In this document: in pieces, positions 8,301 through 17,238 of the stretch
Layout of the letters: the number at the start of each line of letters is the position of its first letter
Numbering within the stretch: position 1 is the stretch's first letter
Assembly: GCA_020634315.1 (NCBI GenBank)
Contig: JACKBV010000001.1
Span: 273,758 to 337,757 of the forward strand
Source of the DNA: Ardenticatenaceae bacterium
Lineage (GTDB): Bacteria > Chloroflexota > Anaerolineae > Promineifilales > Promineifilaceae
Direction: 5' to 3'
Length of the DNA: 64,000 nt
Program-made: the position numbers and the translations under genes
The notes under the pieces: model-generated
Seen by the model: only the letters and a program-made list of their open reading frames with translations
Told to the model about the DNA's origin: nothing
The model's database searches: none

Positions 8301-10121
8301 ATGAGCTTTTCAATTGGCACAACGAACCCCAACATGGGGCCACGCGGCGCACTACAGCGCTTTGGCGAAGATACAGAGAAGCAAAGCATCAATTGGCATG
8401 TTGGCCTGCGCTTGCTGGCTTACTTGCGGCCACATTGGCAGCGGATGTCCCTGGCTTTCATCTGCATGCTGGCAACGTCTGGATTAACGCTGCTGACACC
8501 TTATCTCATTAAAGTCGCCATTGACCAACACATCACGCAAGGCGACATCGCCGGCTTGAATCAGGTGGCACTGCTGACCGCACTGGCCTTTGCCGGGATT
8601 TACGTGACGAGTTGGGGACAGCGCTATCTGCTTTCCTGGGTGGGTCAGCGTGTGCTGGCAACATTACGGGCACAGTTATTCCGTCATTTGCAAGCGCTGC
8701 CGCTGGGCTACCACGACACGCACATCGTTGGCGTGACCATTTCGCGGGTGATCAACGATGTGGCGGTGATTAACGAGCTGCTTTCACAAGGCTTGATTCA
8801 ACTGGTGGGCGATCTGTTGGTGCTGCTGGGCATCATCATCGTCATGATTTCGATGAGTCCGAAACTGGCGCTGTACTCATTTGCCGTGCTGCCGCTGATG
8901 GTGTTGGCTACGCTTTTATTTGCGCGGCGGGCACAGGTCGCCTTCCGGGACACACGCGCCAAAATCGCCACGGTTGTGGGTGATCTGGCCGAAAACATCT
9001 CTGGGATGCGCGTGATTCAGGCTTTTGCTCAGGAAGGGGCGTCACGAGAACGGTTCGAGGAAGCGAACCGCGCCAATCGGGACGCCAATGTGGAAGCGAT
9101 GTCGTTATCGTTTGTCTTTTTACCGGCTGTGGACTTTTTGGGGATGTTGGCAACGGCCGTTGTCCTCTGGTTTGGGGGGCGTGCGGTCATTCAGGAAGGG
9201 TTGACCTTGGGGGTTGTTGTCGCCTTTCTCGCCTACGTCACCCGCTTTTTCCAGCCCATTCAAGAATTGAGCCAGATTTACACGACGCTGCAAGCGGCAA
9301 TGGCCGGTGGTGAGCAAGTGCTGCGACTGCTGGACACCACACCCGAAGTTGCCGATGCGCCTGACGCGCAAGAGATGCCGCCCATTGTGGGGAAAGTTGA
9401 ATTGCAACATGTCTCCTTTAGCTATCGCGGCGACACGCGTGTCCTGCACGATATTGATTTGACGATTGCGCCGGGGCAAACGGTCGCCCTGGTGGGACCA
9501 ACGGGCGCAGGCAAAAGCTCTATCGCCAATTTAGTGGCGCGGTTTTATGAAGTGACGGAAGGGGCGGTGCTGATTGATGGCCTGGATGTACGCAGTGTGA
9601 CACAGCAATCGCTGCGGCGGCAAATGGGGCTGGTGCCGCAAGACCCATTCTTGTTTTCGGGTACGGTGGCGGATAATGTGCGTTTTGGGCGACCGGAAAC
9701 GGCCGTTGCCGATGTCATCGCCGCCGCAAAACTAGCCAACGCCCACGAGTTCATCACAGCCCTGCCCGATGGCTACGAGACCGAGATTTTGGAAGGGGGT
9801 GTCAACCTTTCCATTGGGCAGCGCCAACTGGTTTGCATTGCGCGGGCCGTGCTCGCCGACCCCCGCATCTTGATTTTAGATGAAGCGACAGCCAGCGTGG
9901 ACACCGTCACCGAGACCTTGATCCAGGAGGCGTTAGACCGGCTGCTGGCGGGGCGCACTTCTGTGGTTATCGCGCACCGGCTGAGCACGATTCGCAATGC
10001 GGACTTGATTTGTGTGGTGGAAAACGGCCGTATTATCGAGCAAGGCACACACGAGCAGCTAGTTGCTCAAGGTGGCGTCTACCATTCCTTGTACGAACGG
10101 CAGTTTGTGGAAATCAAATAA
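8268..10121 (+). CDS. ABC exporter subunit B (catalytic site partner)
   Basis: This is the 617-residue second half of the exporter: six membrane helices, then an ATPase domain with Walker A GPTGAGKSS, Walker B LILDEATAS with the catalytic Glu, and an intact H-loop IAHRLST. Its signature is LSIGQRQL instead of LSGGQ. In a dimer, the degenerate site would pair Walker A/B of subunit A with this altered signature. The consensus site would pair Walker A/B of this subunit with the normal signature of subunit A. Both defects thus fall in the same composite site, as in known heterodimeric exporters. The start may be 8268 or the downstream ATG at 8301; neither has a clear ribosome binding site. Confidence 0.9.
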   Translation: MAHNSRITVTNMSFSIGTTNPNMGPRGALQRFGEDTEKQSINWHVGLRLLAYLRPHWQRMSLAFICMLATSGLTLLTPYLIKVAIDQHITQGDIAGLNQVALLTALAFAGIYVTSWGQRYLLSWVGQRVLATLRAQLFRHLQALPLGYHDTHIVGVTISRVINDVAVINELLSQGLIQLVGDLLVLLGIIIVMISMSPKLALYSFAVLPLMVLATLLFARRAQVAFRDTRAKIATVVGDLAENISGMRVIQAFAQEGASRERFEEANRANRDANVEAMSLSFVFLPAVDFLGMLATAVVLWFGGRAVIQEGLTLGVVVAFLAYVTRFFQPIQELSQIYTTLQAAMAGGEQVLRLLDTTPEVADAPDAQEMPPIVGKVELQHVSFSYRGDTRVLHDIDLTIAPGQTVALVGPTGAGKSSIANLVARFYEVTEGAVLIDGLDVRSVTQQSLRRQMGLVPQDPFLFSGTVADNVRFGRPETAVADVIAAAKLANAHEFITALPDGYETEILEGGVNLSIGQRQLVCIARAVLADPRILILDEATASVDTVTETLIQEALDRLLAGRTSVVIAHRLSTIRNADLICVVENGRIIEQGTHEQLVAQGGVYHSLYERQFVEIK

Positions 10122-10172
10122 GCAGAGCTTGGAAATTGATGTTGGTCAATCTCCAAGCTCCAACCGTCTCAT

Positions 10173-11546
10173 CTACGCAAGCCGCTTGTGCAGCCGACCA
10201 CTGGCACGCAGCCAGCCAATAGAGCCATCCGCGTGACGAATCACATCTACCAACGCTCCCTTAAAAACGCCGTTGGTCACCAGTAAGCGATCCGGCGCAC
10301 ACAAATCGAGGGAGAAAGGCGGCGGCGGCGGCGATGGCTGTACAGCTTCAGACGGGAACGCCCCTTTGTACGTCAACTGCCCTGTCAAGCGTCCCCCAAT
10401 CATGCCCAATTCGATGTCAACATAGGGACGGCCGTATCGCCCCACAAACTGCGCCAACTCATCCGCCGCTGCGCCCAATGGCTGCGGCAACGGCATATCA
10501 ATCCCCAAATATGTTTGCAGCGCCGCACGCCGCACCGCCTGCACAACAGCATCGCCATGATCGGCATTGGTGAAAATTACCAGCGCAAAATCATATTGTG
10601 GCACCAGTGTCAGACGCGACACCTGCCCCTTGGTGCCGCCGCCATGCTCCACCAAACGCACGCCATATGTGTCGTCAATGCGCCAGGTGATGCCCATCAC
10701 ATCTTTTTCCCAGATGGTCACTTGTGGCGTTTGCATCGCGGCTAATGATTCCGCCGTTAGCAGATGTGTGCCATCGGCAATGATGCCATTCCCCAAATGA
10801 AAACGCGCATACTGCAACAAGTCGGAGACGCGACAAGTGATGCCGCCCAACGGGTGAACATAACGCGGCAGCGGCCAGGGCAGCGCCAATTGTAATTTAC
10901 CGTTTTCCAGAGCGTGGCCCACGGCAAAGCGATGGGGCATAACATCGCCAGGATCGAAGAAGACGTGGGTCAGTTCCAATGGGTCTAGAACCAGTTCGCG
11001 CAGCGCGGCCTGGTATGATTTGCCGGTCAATTGCTCGATAATTACCCCGGCAGGGACAAAACCAGCATTGTTGTATGACCAGACTGTGCCAATGGGAGCC
11101 AACTGTGGCAGCTCGGCCATATCGGCAACGTAACGCGAGAGGGCATCGTCGCCGGGGCCGGTGTCGTGGAAATAATCGCCAACCCAACCGCCGGTATGTG
11201 TAAACAGATGGCGCAGGGTAGCGGTGGCTGATGCTGACGCATCGGCCACACGGAAATCGGGCAGGTAGGTGCGAATGGGAACATCGAGATCAAGCTGGCC
11301 TGCTTCGACAAGGCGCATAACGGCCGTTCCCGTAAACGTCTTTGTGATCGAACCAATCTGGAAAAACGTGTCAGCCGTCACCGGCAGCGGATGATCGATA
11401 TTGGTGACGCCAAATCCGGCCGTAAACAGGTGTCCCTGATGAAAAAGACCAACGGCCGTTCCCGGCACCTTTGCCTCCTCCATCACCTGCTCCACCACCG
11501 CGCATAAGGCATCCCATTTTTCTTGTTGTTTGTCAGGTACGTTCAT
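10173..11546 (-). CDS. Serine hydrolase, class C beta-lactamase-like
   Basis: This 457-residue protein belongs to the beta-lactamase/DD-peptidase (PF00144) group of serine hydrolases. The nucleophile motif SITK lies at residues 66-69, a Tyr-x-Asn motif is in WSYNNAG near residue 170, and the third motif is replaced by the HGG of VEHGGGTKGQ. This arrangement is typical of esterase or peptidase members and not of true beta-lactamases. About 100 extra residues at the C-terminus form a separate small domain. No signal peptide is visible, so it is probably cytosolic. It stands alone, convergent with the ABC exporter. The substrate cannot be predicted. A second member of the family is encoded at 45278-46741. 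Confidence 0.85.
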   Translation of the reverse strand: MNVPDKQQEKWDALCAVVEQVMEEAKVPGTAVGLFHQGHLFTAGFGVTNIDHPLPVTADTFFQIGSITKTFTGTAVMRLVEAGQLDLDVPIRTYLPDFRVADASASATATLRHLFTHTGGWVGDYFHDTGPGDDALSRYVADMAELPQLAPIGTVWSYNNAGFVPAGVIIEQLTGKSYQAALRELVLDPLELTHVFFDPGDVMPHRFAVGHALENGKLQLALPWPLPRYVHPLGGITCRVSDLLQYARFHLGNGIIADGTHLLTAESLAAMQTPQVTIWEKDVMGITWRIDDTYGVRLVEHGGGTKGQVSRLTLVPQYDFALVIFTNADHGDAVVQAVRRAALQTYLGIDMPLPQPLGAAADELAQFVGRYGRPYVDIELGMIGGRLTGQLTYKGAFPSEAVQPSPPPPPFSLDLCAPDRLLVTNGVFKGALVDVIRHADGSIGWLRASGRLHKRLA

Positions 11547-11784
11547 TCATTTTCTCCCGAAACCAGCCTCCCGAAAGTTTACTTCATGAGATTGGTATTC
11601 ATTCCGTTTGCTACACATTGACGAAAGGAAACGCCATCATCCACACAGGCGTGCCACACCCCAGGCGTTTCCTAGAATTGGATTATAGATTGTGCGCAGG
11701 AGGGCGCAATAGACGGGAATCGGTTAAGATAGCCTTGTTTCGTCGGGATGTATTCAGCTTTTTAGAAACGTGGACACTCTCCGC

Positions 11785-11790
11785 TATAAT
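11785..11790 (+). promoter_or_regulatory. TATAAT -10 element directly before the PBP start
   Basis: A perfect TATAAT ends 9 nt before the ATG at 11800. Transcription would then start near 11797, giving an almost leaderless mRNA. No good -35 hexamer is at the usual spacing. This favours ATG 11800 over an in-frame GTG at 11770 that lies upstream of the -10 element. The rest of 11547-11784 holds nothing I recognise. Confidence 0.5.
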
Positions 11791-11799
11791 CGATGTGTT

Positions 11800-14019
11800 A
11801 TGAAACGGAATGCGATCTTACTCCTGTTTGTTATCGTTGGCCTGGTGGCGTGTGGGCAAAACATTAAAATCCCGGCACTGTCACAAGAAACGGCCGTTCC
11901 CCCCACCCTTACACTTGCCCCAACCCCAACCCCTTCCCCAACGCCCATCGCCGATGATGCGGGCGGCGTGGCCCGCGCCTTTTATCGCGCCTGGGAAGGG
12001 CGCAATTATCTGGCAATGTACAGCCAGCTTTCCCCACAAAGCCAGGCACTAGTAGACAGCCAATCCTTTGTCGCCCGCTACGAAGATGCGATGGAAACGG
12101 CCGCTGTCATCACCCTGCATGCCCAGCCACAAGCGATCATTCAAGAAGGAGCCGAGGCGGAATTTGGCGTGCGGGTGACATGGGAAACGGCCGTTGTCGG
12201 CAGCATCACCCGCGACTACACCGTGCGCCTCGTCTACAACCAAAACCGCTGGGGCATCGTTTGGGACGAAGGGCTGATTTTGCCTGAACTGGTCGGCGGC
12301 AACCGGCTGCATCTCGAATATCGCATTCCTGCCCGCGCCAACATTTACGACATCGACGGCCTCGCCCTGGCCTACCAGGGCACACTCGTCAGCCTGGGCG
12401 TCGTTCCCGGCCAGATCGAGGACGAAGAAGGCATGTTGGCCGTGCTGAGCACCATGCTCGGCAAAACCCCCGAAGAAATCAAAGAAATCTACGCACCGGC
12501 ACAGCCAGATTGGTACTGGCCCATCGGCGACGTGACAGAAGAAGTCATGCAAGCCAATGCCGAAGCCCTGCAACCCTTCATCGGCAAAGGCATTGCCCCG
12601 CCCACCACGCGCCTCACGCGCCTCTACTACGAAGGCGGCGTTGCGCCACACCTCATTGGCTATACCGGCCCCATCCCGGCAGAAGAACTCCCCGTGTACG
12701 AAGAAGCAGGCTATCGCGGCGATGAAATCGTGGGGCTGGCCGGACTGGAATTATGGGGCGAAGAATATTTGAATGGGGAACGCGGTGGCGTCTTGTCGGT
12801 TGTCGGCCCCAATGGGGAATATATCAGCACCATTGCCGAGGTAGAGCCACGTCAGGCACGCAGCATTTACACCAGCATCAACCGCGATTTTCAGCAGGCC
12901 GTGGAGCAGGCATTAGCCGAAGCAATCACCACTTATCCAATTGGGCAGGCGGGGTCTGTCATTGTGATGGATGTGCATACCGGAGCCATCCGGGCTATGG
13001 CTAGCTATCCCAGCTATCATCCACGCATTTTTGACAGTGTGCGCACCAATGCCGCCGCAGAGTTGGGAGCGGTATTGAGTGATCCGGGACGGCCGTTACT
13101 CAACCGCGCCACCCAAGGTGCTTATCCGGCCGGCTCCGTCTTCAAAATCGTCACCTTCTCTGCCGCCATGAACAGCGGCCTCTACACACCAGACACACAC
13201 TACAACTCCACCGGCACCTGGGCCAGACTCGGCGAAAATTTCGTCAAAACAGATTGGCGGACAGGCGGACACGGCTATATCAGTCTGCGCACGGCCATTG
13301 TCGTCTCTTGTAACTCTTGCTTCTATGATGTCGGCTATACGCTCGATGGCGTAGATCGCTTTTTGCTGCCAAACACCGCACGCCAATTTGGCCTGGGGCA
13401 AATTACCAACTTCCAATTGGCTGAATCTTCTGGCCTGATTCCCGATCCTGATTGGAAAATCGCCAACATTGGCGAAGGATGGGCGACGGGTGACTCGGTT
13501 AATATGGCGATTGGGCAAGGGTATGTGCAGGTGACGCCGCTGCAAATTGTCGATATGCTGGCGGCCATTGCCAATGGCGGCACACTATACCAGCCAACGA
13601 TCATTGACCGCATTGGGGCGGCCGGTGGTGCGCCGGATGAAGTATGGCCGATATATACACGCGGCGAGCTATCTGTAACCCCGGAAATCTTGGCAACAAT
13701 TCAAGGGGCGCTGTTCGATGTCGCCAATGATGTCAATCAGGGAACGGCCGCTTACCAGTTCGTCGGTCTGCCATTAGACGTGGCCGGGAAAACAGGCACG
13801 GCCGAAGACCCACCGCGCACAACACATGCCTGGTTTGCTGGCTATGCGCCGGCTTCCCCCTACACGCTGTCTGATGGCACCGTAATTGACCAGCCAGAGA
13901 TCGCCATTGTGGTCATGATCGAAAACGCAGGCGAAGGGTCCGCGGTCGCCGCGCCCATCTTTCGACGCATCATAGAACTGTATTATGGGATCACTCCGGT
14001 TACGCCATTTCCCTGGTAA
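11800..14019 (+). CDS. Penicillin-binding protein 2-like transpeptidase lipoprotein
   Basis: This is a D,D-transpeptidase of about 739 residues that crosslinks peptidoglycan outside the membrane. It starts with a lipoprotein-like signal (LFVIVGLVAC), then a short Pro/Thr linker, an NTF2-like (MecA_N type) domain (about 48-145), a PBP dimerisation domain and the transpeptidase domain. Catalytic motifs are SVFK near residue 446, SCN near 503 and KTG in AGKTGTAEDP near 663. The N-terminal layout matches MecA/PBP3-like class B enzymes. A lipobox is unusual, since most class B PBPs are anchored by an uncleaved helix; the Cys may simply lie at the end of such a helix. The ATG is favoured by the adjoining -10 element and signal peptide. 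Confidence 0.9.
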   Translation: MKRNAILLLFVIVGLVACGQNIKIPALSQETAVPPTLTLAPTPTPSPTPIADDAGGVARAFYRAWEGRNYLAMYSQLSPQSQALVDSQSFVARYEDAMETAAVITLHAQPQAIIQEGAEAEFGVRVTWETAVVGSITRDYTVRLVYNQNRWGIVWDEGLILPELVGGNRLHLEYRIPARANIYDIDGLALAYQGTLVSLGVVPGQIEDEEGMLAVLSTMLGKTPEEIKEIYAPAQPDWYWPIGDVTEEVMQANAEALQPFIGKGIAPPTTRLTRLYYEGGVAPHLIGYTGPIPAEELPVYEEAGYRGDEIVGLAGLELWGEEYLNGERGGVLSVVGPNGEYISTIAEVEPRQARSIYTSINRDFQQAVEQALAEAITTYPIGQAGSVIVMDVHTGAIRAMASYPSYHPRIFDSVRTNAAAELGAVLSDPGRPLLNRATQGAYPAGSVFKIVTFSAAMNSGLYTPDTHYNSTGTWARLGENFVKTDWRTGGHGYISLRTAIVVSCNSCFYDVGYTLDGVDRFLLPNTARQFGLGQITNFQLAESSGLIPDPDWKIANIGEGWATGDSVNMAIGQGYVQVTPLQIVDMLAAIANGGTLYQPTIIDRIGAAGGAPDEVWPIYTRGELSVTPEILATIQGALFDVANDVNQGTAAYQFVGLPLDVAGKTGTAEDPPRTTHAWFAGYAPASPYTLSDGTVIDQPEIAIVVMIENAGEGSAVAAPIFRRIIELYYGITPVTPFPW

Positions 14020-14063
14020 AAACCAGTCTAAATTGGCACAAATTAGGACTTGACAATACCTCG

Positions 14064-14069
14064 TATAAT
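14064..14069 (+). promoter_or_regulatory. TATAAT -10 element upstream of the leader at 14113
   Basis: TATAAT is 44 nt after the PBP stop codon. A TTGACA lies only 8 nt upstream of it and is too close to act as its -35 element. Transcription would begin near 14076 and run through a short leader and a terminator-like hairpin. Confidence 0.4.
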
Positions 14070-14112
14070 CGGTGATACTGAACTCACTTAGTAGGTTTCA
14101 AAAAGGAAGAGG

Positions 14113-14139
14113 ATGACCGCGAAGGCGCAAGATGCGTAG
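14113..14139 (+). CDS. Possible leader peptide (8 codons)
   Basis: An ATG with a good upstream AAGGAAGAGG opens a frame for Met-Thr-Ala-Lys-Ala-Gln-Asp-Ala that stops with TAG inside the left arm of the hairpin at 14132-14163. The position, between a -10 element and a terminator-like hairpin, is that of an attenuation leader. No codon run for a single amino acid stands out, so the signal it might sense is unclear. Confidence 0.35.
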   Translation: MTAKAQDA

Positions 14140-14171
14140 CTTCTCTACAGGTAAGCTACGCGTATTTTTTT
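14132..14171 (+). terminator. Intrinsic terminator or attenuator hairpin
   Basis: The arms GCGTAGCTT (14134-14142) and AAGCTACGC (14153-14161) pair perfectly around a 10-nt loop, and are followed by a run of seven T (14165-14171). It may simply end the PBP transcript. Its place between a -10 element, a leader frame and the small gene at 14210 also fits an attenuator. Confidence 0.75.
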
Positions 14172-14209
14172 GTCCCTTTGCGAAAAATTTTATACAAAAG
14201 GAGAGCCTG

Positions 14210-14416
14210 ATGACGTCATTATTGCAACAAGCTTTTGCGCAAGCAGAAAATTTACCGGAATGGGAACAAGATGCCTTGGCTGCATTTATTTTGGAAGAAA
14301 TAGCTGCCAGCTATCAATGGAATAACCCATCCAAACAAGCGAAACGGCCGTCCAGTAAAATCAGACAGTCACAAACAAGCCGCCAGATTCGGCGCATCCA
14401 ACTTGCGCAAAACTAA
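14210..14416 (+). CDS. Small hypothetical protein (antitoxin-like N-terminus)
   Basis: This is a 68-residue protein starting at an ATG with a strong AAGGAGA 5 nt upstream. The first 35 residues (MTSLLQQAFAQAENLPEWEQ and the LAAFILEEI helix) resemble short proteins found near toxin genes in cyanobacteria and Chloroflexota, where they are often annotated as antitoxin-like. The second half is basic and Ser/Gln-rich, and unlike that family. No toxin gene follows: the next gene is an HD hydrolase. It could be a solitary remnant or an independent regulator. The upstream hairpin suggests controlled expression. Confidence 0.55.
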   Translation: MTSLLQQAFAQAENLPEWEQDALAAFILEEIAASYQWNNPSKQAKRPSSKIRQSQTSRQIRRIQLAQN

Positions 14417-14511
14417 CGCTTTCCCCACCCCCACTTTTACTTTTTCTTGCGTCACCCTGTCATGTTACTCATGGCAAGGTGGCGCGTTTGATTTTCCCTA
14501 TCACGTTACCT

Positions 14512-15177
14512 ATGCCTAAGAAAAACGAAACAAAACAGCTATGGCGCAAAGCCGTCAAACAAGCCATGCGCTCGGCAACAGAACAAGAAGTCATCCGCAA
14601 ATATGGCTCCTTGAATGCTTCTTTTAATTATCGCTGGGAGCATGTCAAAGCGGTTGTCGCTGTTGCCAAAAAATTAGCGACCTTGACAGGAGCAGACAAA
14701 GAAATTGTGACGGCAGCAGCCTGGCTGCATGATGTCCGCAAAGAGGCCGGTGATGACCACCCGCTTGAAGGTGCAAAATTCGCCCGCAAATTTTTGCGAC
14801 AGACAGATTTCCCGCCCGAAAAAATTGAACAGGTGGCACAAGCCATTGCCGACCATATGGGCTTGTGGCGCGACGAGCCGTTGACAAACCTGGAATCGCA
14901 GGTGTTATGGGATGCGGATAAGCTGGCGAAGATTGGGTTAACGGCCGTTTTCCATTGGACTGGTGGCTCGTTGGCTGGCGATAAAATGCGCACCGTCGAA
15001 GAGCTGATCAAAAACGGCCGTTCCGCCGATTGGCAAGCCAAAACCGTTGCCAGCATGCACACAGCACCGGCCAGACAAGCCGCCCAGGCACGCTTCGAAG
15101 CCTACAATTGGTTGTGGCATCAACTGGAAAAAGAATTAAACGGGGACGATCTGGAACTGGTTGGCAGTGACCAGTAA
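14512..15177 (+). CDS. HD-domain phosphohydrolase
   Basis: This metal-dependent HD-superfamily protein has about 221 residues. The metal ligands are visible as His in NYRWEHVKAV, the HD pair in AAWLHDVRKE, a His in IADHMGLW and the final Asp in VLWDADKL. Such proteins hydrolyse phosphate esters of nucleotides or second messengers, but this subgroup has no assigned substrate. I start it at ATG 14512 (MPKKNETK), since the upstream in-frame ATG at 14479 adds a hydrophobic stretch without clear support. The stop codon lies inside a heptamer array shared with the convergent gene. A second HD protein of similar type is at 54730-55398. Confidence 0.82.
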   Translation: MPKKNETKQLWRKAVKQAMRSATEQEVIRKYGSLNASFNYRWEHVKAVVAVAKKLATLTGADKEIVTAAAWLHDVRKEAGDDHPLEGAKFARKFLRQTDFPPEKIEQVAQAIADHMGLWRDEPLTNLESQVLWDADKLAKIGLTAVFHWTGGSLAGDKMRTVEELIKNGRSADWQAKTVASMHTAPARQAAQARFEAYNWLWHQLEKELNGDDLELVGSDQ

Positions 15178-15213
15178 GCGGTTATCGGTTATCGGTGGCC
15201 GCTTTACCGATTA
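15172..15213. repeat. Heptamer array supplying the stops of two convergent genes
   Basis: Six 7-bp units follow each other: CAGTAAG, CGGTTAT, CGGTTAT, CGGTGGC, CGCTTTA, CCGATTA. The TAA of the HD-domain gene (15175-15177) lies in the first unit, and the stop of the convergent lipoprotein gene (TTA at 15211-15213 on the plus strand) lies in the last. The array fills the whole gap between the two genes and its second half is roughly the inverse of the first. Confidence 0.75.
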
Positions 15214-16437
15214 TCGCGAATTCTGATAAAAGAAATCCGTCACCACCGGATGCACAAATCCGGCACGAAATAGCGCCTGCCATTCCCAGGCATCATCACC
15301 ACTGCCACCCTCACGGTTTGCCAACAACCAGACGCTAAAGGCCAGGTAATATGGCTCACGGTTACGCATGTAACTGTACTGCCAGACCAACATCTCTTTT
15401 TCCACCTGTGGATCAGAATGGTAAGAGCCGCCTTCCGTGCCAATAATGGGTAGGGAACGCCCCAAATGGCTTTGCACAATTTCGTCATAGCGACGATACA
15501 GCCAAAAGCCGTCGGGATCATCATGCGGACGCAGCCCATGATAGTTGTGGACAGAAAGCCAGGCGTGATTGAGCAGTGCCCCATCGCCGTTATATTCCAA
15601 GGCACGCAAAGTGCGGTCTAAAAATTCGTAATGGTTGTACTCGCCGCCAGGGCTAAACGCGCCAATGCCGGGCAAGCCGCCATTGTTCACCACTTGCCGC
15701 GCTGTAATGGCCCAGGCTAACGCGTAACGATTGGGATTGGCAAAACCCTGCCGATTTTCCACATTGATGTTTGGCTCGTTGTAAATCTGGTAGTAATACA
15801 CCCCTTTGGCCCGATAATGGCGCACAATAGCACCCACATCGCCATAAGGTTCAATTGTCGGTTGGTAAAGGCGCATCACGGGCATAATGCCGTTAGCGAC
15901 CAACTGCTCCACCAGATAATCATTGGCCCCAATGCTGCCGTTGTCATTCAGGAAAACCGCCCACTTGATATGCATTTTCACCAATTCACCAACAAAGCGG
16001 TCGATAACGCCGCGCTCTTGGCTGGTGGTGGGAATCCAATGCACGCCCCAGCCATTGTTGTTGGACGGCACAGGGAAAGCCTGATAGGGAATGACTTCGT
16101 TGTACCCATACTGGTCAATCGGCTTGATAACGGGCGTGGCAGAGGGGGTGATGTTGGGGCCAGGAGTTGGTGTTTCGGTCGGTGTGGCGGTAGGTGTAAC
16201 CGGCGTGTTTGTAGGAATGGGCAGCGGTGTTTCGGTCGGTGGTCGTGTAACCTGGGCAACGGCCGTTGTCGGTGTGGGAACGGCCGTTGCCGGTGGTGGC
16301 GTAAATGTGGGCGGCAGCGTCGGCGCGATCTGCGCCACGGGCGCCAATGTTGGTAAAACAACAGCACTTGGCTGACAACCCATCAACCAAACACAGCAAA
16401 AGACAACTAAGATCAAGCGAAAATAGTTACGTTTCAC
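15211..16437 (-). CDS. Glycoside hydrolase-like lipoprotein (clan GH-A type)
   Basis: This secreted lipoprotein of about 408 residues starts at GTG 16437, 10 nt after cofE. Its signal ends in the lipobox WLMGC. A Pro/Thr-rich linker spans about 25-115, and a TIM-barrel-like catalytic domain follows. The stretch YYQIYNEPNI carries the Asn-Glu-Pro acid/base motif of clan GH-A, and IIGTEGGSYH carries a candidate nucleophile Glu. The sugar substrate is not predictable from this. It would act on polysaccharide outside the cell. The long linker is shared with the surface lipoproteins at 40309 and 52096. Its position at the end of the F420 gene cluster is probably fortuitous. Confidence 0.75.
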   Translation of the reverse strand: MKRNYFRLILVVFCCVWLMGCQPSAVVLPTLAPVAQIAPTLPPTFTPPPATAVPTPTTAVAQVTRPPTETPLPIPTNTPVTPTATPTETPTPGPNITPSATPVIKPIDQYGYNEVIPYQAFPVPSNNNGWGVHWIPTTSQERGVIDRFVGELVKMHIKWAVFLNDNGSIGANDYLVEQLVANGIMPVMRLYQPTIEPYGDVGAIVRHYRAKGVYYYQIYNEPNINVENRQGFANPNRYALAWAITARQVVNNGGLPGIGAFSPGGEYNHYEFLDRTLRALEYNGDGALLNHAWLSVHNYHGLRPHDDPDGFWLYRRYDEIVQSHLGRSLPIIGTEGGSYHSDPQVEKEMLVWQYSYMRNREPYYLAFSVWLLANREGGSGDDAWEWQALFRAGFVHPVVTDFFYQNSR

Positions 16438-16447
16438 GTATTCCGTA

Positions 16448-17215
16448 TCACCGATATAAATCAAGCTCTTTGGGTCGTACCAAATCAGTCGCCTTCCCGG
16501 CAGGCACAAAAAACTGTAACCCACGCAGCAGCACCACCGGCTGGCTCTCGCTGGCCTGTCCCATTAACAGGCCAGCGGCGGCGGCAATTTCATCAGCCAC
16601 GCCAACATCCGTATGCTCCAACGTATACCCAAATAAATCTTGTTCGCCGCGCCGATCCCACAAAGCAGGCAGCCCAGCCACGCCAATGGCGACGCCAACT
16701 GTGCCCAGACGAAACGGCCGTCCATGACTGTCTGTAATGACAACGCCAACGGCAACACCGCACTGCGCCAAAAGCGCCGCACGAATACGCGCCGCCGAAG
16801 CATCAGGGTCTTGCGGCAGCAGCAGCACCGTCTCATCCTGGTTCAAGGGGCCAACATTGGAACGGTCAATACCGGCGTTGGCGCTGGTAAAACCCAGGCG
16901 ATGCCGCACAATCAGCACCCCTTTGCGCAGTCGCGAGATTTCGTCGCTCTCTTGCAAAATGAGTTCGACAATGCGCGGGTCTTTTGCTGTTTGTTCGGCC
17001 ACCTCGTAGGCTCGTGCCGAAGGCGTCACATCAGCCAGCCGCACCAGCCGCCCCTCTGCTTTGGAGACGATTTTTTGCGCCAGGGCCAGCACATCGCCGT
17101 CTTGCAAGGCCATTTCAGCTTGCGCCAGGGCAGTCAAAATGATGGCAGCCAGATCATCGCCGGGTTGAATATGGGGAATATGGGGAACGGCCGTTATAGT
17201 CAGGTGTGTCGTCAT
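16448..17215 (-). CDS. cofE: Coenzyme F420-0:L-glutamate ligase
   Basis: CofE (255 residues) adds gamma-linked glutamates to F420-0 using GTP, the last step in making the deazaflavin cofactor F420. Family hallmarks are LAQKIVSKAEGR, the metal- and GTP-binding region around the conserved Asp and Glu residues, and the ITDSHGRPFRLGTVGVAIG stretch. Its length matches stand-alone CofE without the FbiB C-terminal extension. It lies 23 nt after npdG, an F420:NADP oxidoreductase gene, so the pair forms an F420 module. An F420-dependent LLM oxidoreductase is encoded 36 kb away at 53761. The genes for the earlier steps (fbiA/cofD, fbiC) are not in the window. Confidence 0.93.
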   Translation of the reverse strand: MTTHLTITAVPHIPHIQPGDDLAAIILTALAQAEMALQDGDVLALAQKIVSKAEGRLVRLADVTPSARAYEVAEQTAKDPRIVELILQESDEISRLRKGVLIVRHRLGFTSANAGIDRSNVGPLNQDETVLLLPQDPDASAARIRAALLAQCGVAVGVVITDSHGRPFRLGTVGVAIGVAGLPALWDRRGEQDLFGYTLEHTDVGVADEIAAAAGLLMGQASESQPVVLLRGLQFFVPAGKATDLVRPKELDLYR

Positions 17216-17238
17216 ACGTCATCCGTAACCGGCACGTC

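Noticed and set aside
11770..11799. GTG at 11770 as the PBP start
   Set aside because: It lies upstream of the perfect -10 element and would place ten residues ahead of a normal signal peptide.
12049..12651. Minus-strand open frame of 200 codons inside the PBP gene
   Set aside because: It is opposite the conserved PBP coding region and has no recognisable features.
14050..14069. TTGACA and TATAAT as a complete promoter
   Set aside because: The two hexamers are only 8 bp apart, far less than the 16-18 bp needed. I keep only the -10 element.
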